Of a stretch of DNA of 47,572 bases, positions 30,721 through 37,440 are shown piece after piece. Source of the stretch: AC-37 sp036386455 (GTDB lineage Bacteria; Actinomycetota; Thermoleophilia; Solirubrobacterales; Thermoleophilaceae); assembly GCA_036386455.1 (NCBI GenBank), contig DASVVS010000118.1:1-47572 (forward strand). The letters are read 5' to 3'. Position numbers and translations under genes: made by a program. Each line of letters starts with the position of its first letter. Positions within the stretch are counted from its first letter, which is position 1. The notes below the pieces were generated by a model. That model was not told the origin of the DNA and did no database searches. It saw only the letters and a program-made list of their open reading frames with translations.

Positions 30721-31191
30721 TCAGGCGGCGGCGTGTGTATCGAGGGCGTCGAAGATCAGGTTCGCGCCCGGGACCTCGAGCGGCGAGGGCGAGCGGTAGG
30801 ACCACTCGACCGTGCCGTCGGGCCCGATCATCACGAGGCAGCGCCCCGCGACCCCGTGGGACTCGGCCCAGACGCCGTACGCCTTCGCGACCTCGCCCTT
30901 CGGGTGGAAGTCGGCCAGCAGCGGGATGCTGATCCCGAGGTGGTTCTGAAAGGCCTTGTGGCAGAACGCGCCGTCCACCGAGACGCCGTACATCTCCGCG
31001 CCGCGCTCGCGCAGCTCGCCGAGCACCTCCTGGTACACGTTGAGCTGGTCGGTGCAGACCGGGCTGAAGTCCGACGGGTAGAAGACGAGCACGACCCGCT
31101 TGCCGCGCAGCGACTCGAGGCTGACCTCGTTGCCGTCCTGGTCCGGGAGCGAGAAGTCGGGCGCTGGCGTGCCTGGCTCGATGATCGGCAC
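30721..31191 (-). CDS. Peroxiredoxin (AhpC/TSA, AhpE/BCP-like)
   Basis: This 156-residue thiol peroxidase has its peroxidatic Cys in FYPSDFSPVCTDQL, the Prx signature with the common Thr replaced by Ser. A second Cys lies in DGAFCHKAFQ and another in AGRCLVMIG, so it may be a 1-Cys or atypical 2-Cys enzyme. It reduces peroxides in the cytoplasm. It is 16 bp downstream of rpsO and just upstream of the DsbA-like gene, so redox genes appear to ride at the end of the translation operon. Confidence 0.93.
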   Translation of the reverse strand: MPIIEPGTPAPDFSLPDQDGNEVSLESLRGKRVVLVFYPSDFSPVCTDQLNVYQEVLGELRERGAEMYGVSVDGAFCHKAFQNHLGISIPLLADFHPKGEVAKAYGVWAESHGVAGRCLVMIGPDGTVEWSYRSPSPLEVPGANLIFDALDTHAAA

Positions 31192-31207
31192 GGTCCGCCC
31201 TCGAGAG

Positions 31208-31477
31208 CTAGCGGCGGAGGCCGAGTTCGGCGATCAGAGCGCGGTAGCGGTCCAGGTCCTTGCGACCGAGGTAGTTCAGGAGCCGGCGGCGCTGGCCGAC
31301 GAGCATCAGCAGCCCACGGCGCGAGTGGTGGTCGTGCTTGTGCTCGCGCAGGTGCTCGGTGAGGTGGTTGATCCGCGCCGTGAGCAGGGCGATCTGGACC
31401 TCGGGAGACCCCGTGTCGGTCTCCGACTTCCCGTGCTTGGCGATGATCTCGCGCTTGGCCTCGATGGTCAGGCTCAT
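31208..31477 (-). CDS. rpsO: 30S ribosomal protein S15
   Basis: This 89-residue protein has the standard S15 length and signature: DTGSPEVQIALLTARINHLTEHL followed by HHSRRGLLMLVGQRRRLLNYL. It binds the 16S rRNA central domain. In many bacteria rpsO lies beside pnp; here about 4.3 kb of accessory genes separate them. It is 36 bp downstream of ribF with no clear terminator between. Confidence 0.98.
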   Translation of the reverse strand: MSLTIEAKREIIAKHGKSETDTGSPEVQIALLTARINHLTEHLREHKHDHHSRRGLLMLVGQRRRLLNYLGRKDLDRYRALIAELGLRR

Positions 31478-31513
31478 GAGCGGCGGAAGGGTAGCGGAGG
31501 GCGGAGCACGCGG

Positions 31514-32407
31514 CTAGCGCGCCGCCTGGCGGCCGGCGATCTCCCGCGCCTCCTCCACGTCGCGTTGCATCTGCTCCACGAGCGCGTCCACCGAATCGAA
31601 GCGCTTCTCGCCGCGCAGCCGCTCCGTGAAGGCGATCCGCAGGGTCTGGCCGTAGAGGTCGCCCTCGAAGTCGAGCAGGTAGGCCTCCACGAGCAGCCCG
31701 CGGCCGGTGTCGAACGTCGGCCTGACCCCCACGTTCACCGCCGCCGGGTGCCCGTGCGCCCAGGCCGCGTACACGCCGTGCCCGGGGACCGCCAGGTGCG
31801 GCTCGGGCACGAGGTTGGCCGTTGGCATCCCGAGCGTGCGCCCGCGCTTGTCGCCGTGCACCACCTCGCCCTCGAGCATGAACGGCGCGCCCAGGAGCTC
31901 CTGCGCGCGCCCCATGTCGCCCACGGCCACGAGCCCGCGGATGTGCGTGGACGACACCGTCTCCCCCGCCACCTCCACGAGCGGCACCACGCGCGTCTCG
32001 AACTCCGGCCGCCCCGCCAGCATCCGCGCGTCCCCCTGCGCGCCCTTCCCGAAGCGGAAGTTCTCGCCGATCGAGACCTGCTCCACGCCGAGCCGCTCCA
32101 CCAGCTCGCGCTCGATGAAGTCCTCGGCGCTGCGCTCGGCGAAGTCGCGGTCGAACGGGATCACCACGAGCTCCTCCACCCCGAGCCCCGCGATCAGGTC
32201 GCGCTTGATCGGGAACGAGTCGAGCAGCTTGGGCAGCGCGTCCGGCGCGATCACCGCCAGCGGGTGCGGGTCGAACGTAACGACCGTGTCGCAGCCCTCG
32301 ATCACCGCGCGGTGGCCGAGGTGCACGCCGTCGAAGGTGCCGATCGCCAGGCGGCGCGCGCGGCCCCCGTCGCGGCGCCCGGCCTCGTGCAGCGGCGTGA
32401 CCTTCAT
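31514..32407 (-). CDS. ribF: Bifunctional riboflavin kinase/FAD synthetase
   Basis: This 297-residue protein has an N-terminal FMN adenylyltransferase domain with GTFDGVHLGHR, the HPLAVIAP segment and VSSTHIRGLVAVGDM. The C-terminal flavokinase domain has GDKRGRTLGMPTANL and the catalytic Glu region GLLVEAYLLDFEGDLYG. It converts riboflavin to FMN and FAD. The start overlaps the truB stop as ATGA, preserving the widespread truB-ribF pair. No FMN riboswitch is visible, as expected inside an operon. Confidence 0.96.
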   Translation of the reverse strand: MKVTPLHEAGRRDGGRARRLAIGTFDGVHLGHRAVIEGCDTVVTFDPHPLAVIAPDALPKLLDSFPIKRDLIAGLGVEELVVIPFDRDFAERSAEDFIERELVERLGVEQVSIGENFRFGKGAQGDARMLAGRPEFETRVVPLVEVAGETVSSTHIRGLVAVGDMGRAQELLGAPFMLEGEVVHGDKRGRTLGMPTANLVPEPHLAVPGHGVYAAWAHGHPAAVNVGVRPTFDTGRGLLVEAYLLDFEGDLYGQTLRIAFTERLRGEKRFDSVDALVEQMQRDVEEAREIAGRQAAR

Positions 32408-33180
32408 CGCGGGAACACCACGTAGGGCTTGAGCACCTCGCCGTCGCCGCGGGCGATGGCGAGCAGGTCGTCGCCGTGCACGACGCGGACGGCCTCGCCC
32501 TCTGCGCCCGACGACGTGGAGAGCCCGTTGCGGACCGGCTCGACCCGGTCGGCCGGCACCTCGGCGGCCGGCAGGAACGCCAGCGCCTCGGCGAGCGGGA
32601 CGAAGCGCCCGGCGTCCTCGAGCCGGAAGTCGCCGACCGCGGTTCGCTCGAGCTCCTCGCAGTAGGCGTCGCCGAGCGCGGCCACGAGCTGGCGCACGTA
32701 GGTGCCCGACGAGCACTCGATCTCGAAGGCGGCGCGGTCGTCCTCGTGCCAGAGCAGCTCGGCGCGGTGCACGACCACGCGCCGCGGCTCGCCCTCGACC
32801 GCCTCCCCGCGCCGCGCGCGCTCGTACAGCCGCTCGCCGCCGACCTTCACCGCCGAGTAGGCGGGCGGGCGCTGCATGGTCTCCCCGACCGGGATCCTGG
32901 GGGCCTCGGGCACGCGCCCAGTATGAGTGAGGACGCCGTCGCGGTCCCCGGTGTCGGAGGTCCAGCCGAGCCGCGCCACCGTCCGGTAGGTCTTGGGCAG
33001 CGCCATGAAGAAGCGCTGCGCCCGCGTGGCCTGGCCGGTGAGGATCAGCAGGAGGCCGGTCGCGAACGGGTCCAGCGTGCCCGCGTGGCCGACCTTGCCG
33101 CCGTGCTCGCGCCGCACCTCGGCCACCACGTCGTGCGAGGTGACGCCCGCCGGCTTCGCACGGAGCAGGACGCCGTTCAG
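32404..33180 (-). CDS. truB: tRNA pseudouridine(55) synthase, CTG start
   Basis: This is a 258-residue protein. It modifies U55 in the T-loop of tRNAs. Catalytic Asp lies in GHAGTLDPFATG, with RPPAYSAVKVGGERLYERAR and GTYVRQLVAALG further on. The family N-terminus (NGVLLxxKPAGxTSHDVV) begins directly at CTG 33180, which overlaps the nrnA stop as CTGA. No ATG, GTG or TTG lies before the next GTG, which would delete the conserved KPAG motif, and none lies close upstream. CTG initiation by translational coupling is therefore the best reading. Confidence 0.95.
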   Translation of the reverse strand: MNGVLLRAKPAGVTSHDVVAEVRREHGGKVGHAGTLDPFATGLLLILTGQATRAQRFFMALPKTYRTVARLGWTSDTGDRDGVLTHTGRVPEAPRIPVGETMQRPPAYSAVKVGGERLYERARRGEAVEGEPRRVVVHRAELLWHEDDRAAFEIECSSGTYVRQLVAALGDAYCEELERTAVGDFRLEDAGRFVPLAEALAFLPAAEVPADRVEPVRNGLSTSSGAEGEAVRVVHGDDLLAIARGDGEVLKPYVVFPR

Positions 33181-34151
33181 AGCTGCGCGCTGACCTCGCT
33201 GCGCAGGCGCTCGATCAGCTCCGGCACCGCGACGTCGGTGGTGAAGCCCGCCGCCTGCCGGTGCCCACCGCCGCCGAACCCGCGGGCGATCTTCGAGACG
33301 TCTACACGCCCGTTCACCGCGCGCAGCGAGACCTTGCGCCGCCCGCCGTCGTCGAGCAGCTCGCGCACCAGCCCCGCCACGAGCGTGCCCTCGACCTGGC
33401 GCATGTGGTCCACGATCCCCTCGGAGTCCGACTCCTTCGACTCCGTGAGGCGGAAGTCGTCCTGGGTCAGGTGGGTGAGCGTGATCGCCCCGTCGTCGAA
33501 GCGCTGCACGGAGGCGAGCGCGCGCGCCAGCAGCTGGATGCGGCTGAACGGCAGCCCCTCGTAGAGCCGCTGGTGGACCTCCTGCGGGGCCACGCCCGCC
33601 GCGATCAGGGCCGCCGCCATGGAGTGCGCCGCCGGCGTGGTGTTCTCGAACATGAACTTGCCGGTGTCGGTCACGAGCGCGATGTAGAGCGCCTCCGCCA
33701 GCTGCTTGTCGACCTCCACGCCGAGCCCCTGCGCGAGGTCGAACAGGATCTCGGCCGTGCACGAGGCGTGCCCGACCACCAGGTTCACGTCGCCGAAGCG
33801 CGTGTTGTCGTGGTGGTGGTCGATGTTGACGATGCGCACCTCGCCGTCGCGCAGGAAGTCGACCGGCATCCGGTCGATGTTCCCGCAGTCGAGGAACACC
33901 ACCAGCCGCTCGAGAAGGTCGTCGGGCGGGTCGTGGAGCGCGTCGTCGAACGGCATGTGGCGGTACTCGTGCGGCAGCGGGAACTGGTCGCCGCGCATGT
34001 ACATCACGACGTCCTTGCCGAGCCGCTCGAGGATGATCTGCATCGAGCGCAGCGAGCCGAGGGCGTCGCCGTCCGGGTTCTCGTGCGTGGTCAGGAAGAG
34101 CTTGTCAGCCCGACGAAGCTCGTCGAGCACCAGCGATCGGTCGTCGCTCAT
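33177..34151 (-). CDS. nrnA: DHH-DHHA1 phosphoesterase, NrnA-like
   Basis: This 324-residue bifunctional oligoribonuclease/pAp-phosphatase-like enzyme has DHH motifs THENPDGDALGS, the aspartate strand VVFLDCGN, IDHHHDN and VTDTGKF. The DHHA1 motif is GFGGGGHRQAAG near the C-terminus. It degrades 2-5 nt RNA remnants and pAp in the cytoplasm. It sits between rbfA and truB, a conserved arrangement, and overlaps both. Confidence 0.94.
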   Translation of the reverse strand: MSDDRSLVLDELRRADKLFLTTHENPDGDALGSLRSMQIILERLGKDVVMYMRGDQFPLPHEYRHMPFDDALHDPPDDLLERLVVFLDCGNIDRMPVDFLRDGEVRIVNIDHHHDNTRFGDVNLVVGHASCTAEILFDLAQGLGVEVDKQLAEALYIALVTDTGKFMFENTTPAAHSMAAALIAAGVAPQEVHQRLYEGLPFSRIQLLARALASVQRFDDGAITLTHLTQDDFRLTESKESDSEGIVDHMRQVEGTLVAGLVRELLDDGGRRKVSLRAVNGRVDVSKIARGFGGGGHRQAAGFTTDVAVPELIERLRSEVSAQL

Positions 34152-34501
34152 CGCTCGGGCTCGTCCGTGACTTCGGAGATGAGTCGTTCGATGCGCATCC
34201 CGTGGTCTATCGACGGGTCGTGCACGAATTCGAGCGTCGGGGTGCGCTTCATACGCAATTCGGCTCCCACCTGGGACTGCAGGAAGCCGGCGGCCGAGGT
34301 GAGGCCCTGCAGGCCCTCCTCGCGCTCGACCTCGTTTCCGAGCACGCTGACGAACACGCGCGCATGGCGGAGATCCGGACTTGTATCGACACCCGTCACC
34401 GTTACGAAGCCTATGCGGGGGTCCTTGAGATCTCCCGCGATGTGGTTGGAGACGACCTCCCTGACCGCCTCGTTCACCCTGCGCATTCGCGCCGCGGGCA
34501 C
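34148..34501 (-). CDS. rbfA: Ribosome-binding factor A
   Basis: This 117-residue KH-type protein aids 30S maturation and cold adaptation. The family pattern is visible: MRRVNEAVREVVSNHIAGDL, DPRIGFVTVTGVDTSPDLRHARVFVSVL, and a C-terminal TPTLEFVHDPSIDHGMRIERLI. GTG 34501 is taken as the start; ATG 34486 (MRRVNEAV) is equally possible, as many RbfA proteins begin there. The stop overlaps the nrnA start. Confidence 0.95.
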   Translation of the reverse strand: MPAARMRRVNEAVREVVSNHIAGDLKDPRIGFVTVTGVDTSPDLRHARVFVSVLGNEVEREEGLQGLTSAAGFLQSQVGAELRMKRTPTLEFVHDPSIDHGMRIERLISEVTDEPER

Positions 34502-34502
34502 T

Positions 34503-34805
34503 TTAGCTCAGCACCTCGTCGGCGGACAGGATCCCGCGCTCGAAACGGACACCCTGGGGGTATTGCGCGAGCACGTAGCGCTCCAGCTTGTCGCCGGCGG
34601 TGGCGACGACCCCGCTGTCGCGCCCCACGAGCGCCGCCGTGAGAGTGGCCCGCTGCCACAGGTCGTGGTGCTCGGTCTCCGAGACGGCGGCGCCGAAGCG
34701 CCGCTGGAGCTGCGCCTTCAGGGACACGATCTCCTTCCGCTTGCCCTTCAGGCTGCCGTTGTCTGGGAAGTGCAGGTGAATCTCGACGAGACAGACGAAG
34801 CTCAC
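34503..34805 (-). CDS. ylxP: YlxP/DUF503 family protein
   Basis: This 100-residue protein begins at GTG 34805 in a GTGA overlap with infB. The pattern VEIHLHFPDNGSLKGKRKEIVSLKAQLQRRFGAAVSE is the DUF503 signature. The family is conserved between infB and rbfA; in B. subtilis the gene is called ylxP. A role in ribosome assembly is suspected but not proven. Confidence 0.92.
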   Translation of the reverse strand: MSFVCLVEIHLHFPDNGSLKGKRKEIVSLKAQLQRRFGAAVSETEHHDLWQRATLTAALVGRDSGVVATAGDKLERYVLAQYPQGVRFERGILSADEVLS

Positions 34806-37195
34806 TCGAGCTCGCGTTCCACCTGACGGGTCTCGAACGCCTCGAGCACGTCGCCTTCCTTGATGTCGGCGAAGTTCTCGAGCACGATGCCGCACTCGTA
34901 GCCGCCCTGGACCTCGCGGACGTCGTCCTGGAAGCGGCGCAGGGAGTCCACGCGGCCGGTCCACACGACGGTGCCGTCGCGCACGAGGCGAACGTTGGCG
35001 CCGCGCCGGATGGTGCCGTCGCGGACGTAGCTGCCCGCGATCGTGCCCACGCGCGAGGCGCGGAAGGTCTGGCGCACCTCGACGGTGGCGACCATGTCCT
35101 CGACCTCCTCGGGCGCGAGCAGGCCCTGCATGGCCGACCGCAGGTCCTCGACGATCTGGTAGATCACGCCGTAGGTCCGGATCTCGACGCCCTCGCGGGT
35201 CGCGACCGCTCGCGCCTCGCCCACCGGGCGGACGTTGAAGCCGATGATGATCGCGTTCGACGCCGCCGCGAGCATCACGTCGGACTCGGTGATGCCGCCG
35301 ACGCCGTCGCGCACCACGGCGACCGTGACCTCGCCCTGGGGCAGCCGCGCGATCTCGTCGGCGAGCGCCTCCAGCGAGCCGGCCACGTCGGCCTTCACGA
35401 TCAGGGCCAGCTCCTGCAGGTCGCCCTTCTGGGCGCGGGCGAAGACGTCCTCGAGCGAGACGCGCACGCCCTGGCGGCGGGCCAGCGCCTCGGCCTTCAG
35501 GCGGGTGGCGCGCTCGCCGGCCTCGGAGCGGGCCTTGCGCTCGTTCTCGGCCGCGCGCACGCGCTCGCCGGCCTCGGGCACGTCGTTGAAGCCGAGCACC
35601 TCCACGGGCTCGCCGGGGCGGGCCTCCTTCACGCGCTCGCCGCGGTAGTCGTGCATCGCGCGCACGCGGCCCCAGCTGGCGCCGGCCACGAGCGCGTCGG
35701 TGGTGCGCAGCGTGCCGCGCTGGACGAGGACCGTGACGACCGGGCCGCGACCGGGGTCGAGGCGCGACTCGATGACCGTGCCCTGCGCCGGCGCGTCCGG
35801 GTTGGCCTTGAGCTCCTCGAGCTCGGCGAGCGTGACGATGTTCTCGAGCAGGTCGTCGAGGCCGTCCTTGGTCTTGGCCGAGACGTCGGTGAACTCGGTG
35901 TCGCCGCCCCAGTCGGCCGGCGTGAGGCCCTGGTTCGCCAGCTCGCCGCGGACGCGGTTCGGGTCGGCGCCCTCCTTGTCGATCTTGTTGACCGCGACCA
36001 TCACGGGCACCTCGGCGGCCTTCGCGTGGTCGATCGCCTCGACGGTCTGCGGCATCACGCCGTCGTCGGCGGCCACCACGATCACCGCGATGTCGGTGAC
36101 CTTCGCGCCGCGGGCGCGCATGGCGGTGAAGGCCTGGTGGCCGGGCGTGTCGAGGAACGTGATCACGCGCTCGCCGTGGTGCACCTGGTAGGCGCCGATG
36201 TGCTGGGTGATCCCGCCGGCCTCGCCGGAGGCGACCTCGGTCTCGCGGATGGCGTCGAGCAGCGAGGTCTTGCCGTGGTCGACGTGGCCCATGATCGTGA
36301 CGACCGGCGGGCGCTCGACCAGGGCGGCCTCGTCCTCCTCCTCGACCTCGGTCAGATCCTCCTCGACCTCGTCGGCCGCGTGGACGATCTCGACCTTCTT
36401 GTCGAACTCCTCGGCCAGCGTGACGATGGCCTCCTCGCTCAGCGTCTGCGTGAGCGTGGCCATCTCGCCGAGCTGCATGAGCTTCTTGATCACGTCGGCG
36501 GCGCTGAGGCCGAGCGACTCCGCGACCTCCTTGACAGTCGCGCCGGACTGGATCTGCGCCGGGGGCGCCTCGACGACGACCTCGGGCTGGCTGAAGTCGG
36601 GCTCCACCCACGGCGTGCGCCGGCGCCGGCCGCGGCCGCGGCGGGCGGGCTGCTGGGGCGGCGGGGGGCCAGACGGGCGGCGCGATGCCTGGGAGTCGAT
36701 CACCACGCGGCGGCGCCGGCCGGCACCTCCGCCGCCTCCGCCGGGGGGCGCCGCGCGCTGCGGGCGCTGCGGGCGTCCTCCGTCGCCTCCGGCCTGGGCT
36801 CCGCCGCCGTCGCCCTGAGGAGCGCCGGGCTGGCCGCCCTGAGCGCCGCCGGGGCCGCCCTGGCCGCCCTGGCCTCCGGAGCCCTGGCCGCCGGGACCCT
36901 GGCCGCCGCCGGAAGCGGAGCCGCCCTGGCGCTGGCCGCCCTGGCGCTGGCCACCCTGGGCCGCGGCGCCTCCGGAGCGACCGTCGCCGCCGCGCCCGTC
37001 GCCGCCTGCGCCGCGCCCGTCGCCGTCGCCGTTGGCCGGCTGCGCGCCCGGGTTGAACGCTCGGGCGATGTCGCCCTCGTCCACGCTCTGCGCGGCGGTC
37101 TTCACGTCGAGACCCGCCTTCTGGAGGATCGCGATGACCTCCTTGCTGGGGATCCCGCGCTCCTTGGCTATTTCGTGGACACGTCGCTTGGCCAT
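34802..37195 (-). CDS. infB: Translation initiation factor IF-2
   Basis: This is a 797-residue protein. The N-terminal IF2_N motif is VHEIAKERGIPSKEVIAILQ. A long Gly/Gln/Ala-rich linker covers about residues 50-170, followed by a basic patch and a second IF2_N segment (VKEVAESLGLSAADVIKKLM). The GTPase domain has G1 GHVDHGKTS, G3 DTPGHQAF and G4 NKID. Domains II-IV follow to the fMet-tRNA-binding C2 domain. It directs initiator tRNA to the 30S subunit. The start lies inside the end of ylxR (28-bp overlap). Confidence 0.97.
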   Translation of the reverse strand: MAKRRVHEIAKERGIPSKEVIAILQKAGLDVKTAAQSVDEGDIARAFNPGAQPANGDGDGRGAGGDGRGGDGRSGGAAAQGGQRQGGQRQGGSASGGGQGPGGQGSGGQGGQGGPGGAQGGQPGAPQGDGGGAQAGGDGGRPQRPQRAAPPGGGGGGAGRRRRVVIDSQASRRPSGPPPPQQPARRGRGRRRRTPWVEPDFSQPEVVVEAPPAQIQSGATVKEVAESLGLSAADVIKKLMQLGEMATLTQTLSEEAIVTLAEEFDKKVEIVHAADEVEEDLTEVEEEDEAALVERPPVVTIMGHVDHGKTSLLDAIRETEVASGEAGGITQHIGAYQVHHGERVITFLDTPGHQAFTAMRARGAKVTDIAVIVVAADDGVMPQTVEAIDHAKAAEVPVMVAVNKIDKEGADPNRVRGELANQGLTPADWGGDTEFTDVSAKTKDGLDDLLENIVTLAELEELKANPDAPAQGTVIESRLDPGRGPVVTVLVQRGTLRTTDALVAGASWGRVRAMHDYRGERVKEARPGEPVEVLGFNDVPEAGERVRAAENERKARSEAGERATRLKAEALARRQGVRVSLEDVFARAQKGDLQELALIVKADVAGSLEALADEIARLPQGEVTVAVVRDGVGGITESDVMLAAASNAIIIGFNVRPVGEARAVATREGVEIRTYGVIYQIVEDLRSAMQGLLAPEEVEDMVATVEVRQTFRASRVGTIAGSYVRDGTIRRGANVRLVRDGTVVWTGRVDSLRRFQDDVREVQGGYECGIVLENFADIKEGDVLEAFETRQVERELE

Positions 37196-37440
37196 GTTGG
37201 GTCGAGTAAGTCTAGGGGGTCGTCGGGGGTGGAGATCGGTGCGCGGAAGGAGCGGTCGAAGCCCCTGCGGGCCACCGCGGCTCTAGCGCAATCCGGGTCG
37301 GGATGCAGGTAGGCGCCGCGACCGGGGCGGGATCCGTCCGGGTCCGGCGCGAGGCCCCGGCCCTCGCGCACGAAGCGCCGCAGCTCGGCCTTGGGCGCGG
37401 AGCGCCCGCAGCCGACGCAGCGACGCTCCGGGGCGGCTAA
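37168..37440 (-). CDS. ylxR: YlxR (DUF448) family protein, start codon unclear
   Basis: The reading frame encodes the YlxR domain: ERRCVGCGRSAPKAELRRFV, then LAPDPDGSRPGRGAYLHP and CARAAVARRGFDRSF. The family is small, RNA-binding and always next to nusA. The first conventional start (GTG 37371) would delete the CxxC half of the domain. No ATG/GTG/TTG/CTG exists upstream in frame for many codons. A Shine-Dalgarno GGAGGA (minus strand, at about 37452-37447) points to the TTA at 37440-37438, which overlaps the nusA stop as TTAG. Either a non-standard start is used or the base there is a mutation or assembly error. Confidence 0.8.
   Translation of the reverse strand, partial: LAAPERRCVGCGRSAPKAELRRFVREGRGLAPDPDGSRPGRGAYLHPDPDCARAAVARRGFDRSFRAPISTPDDPLDLLDPTWPSDVSTK

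Noticed and set aside
33183..33762. In-frame extension of truB far upstream into nrnA
   Set aside because: The extension translates to Arg/Ala-rich shadow sequence and no start lies near the conserved TruB N-terminus; the CTG in the overlap is simpler.
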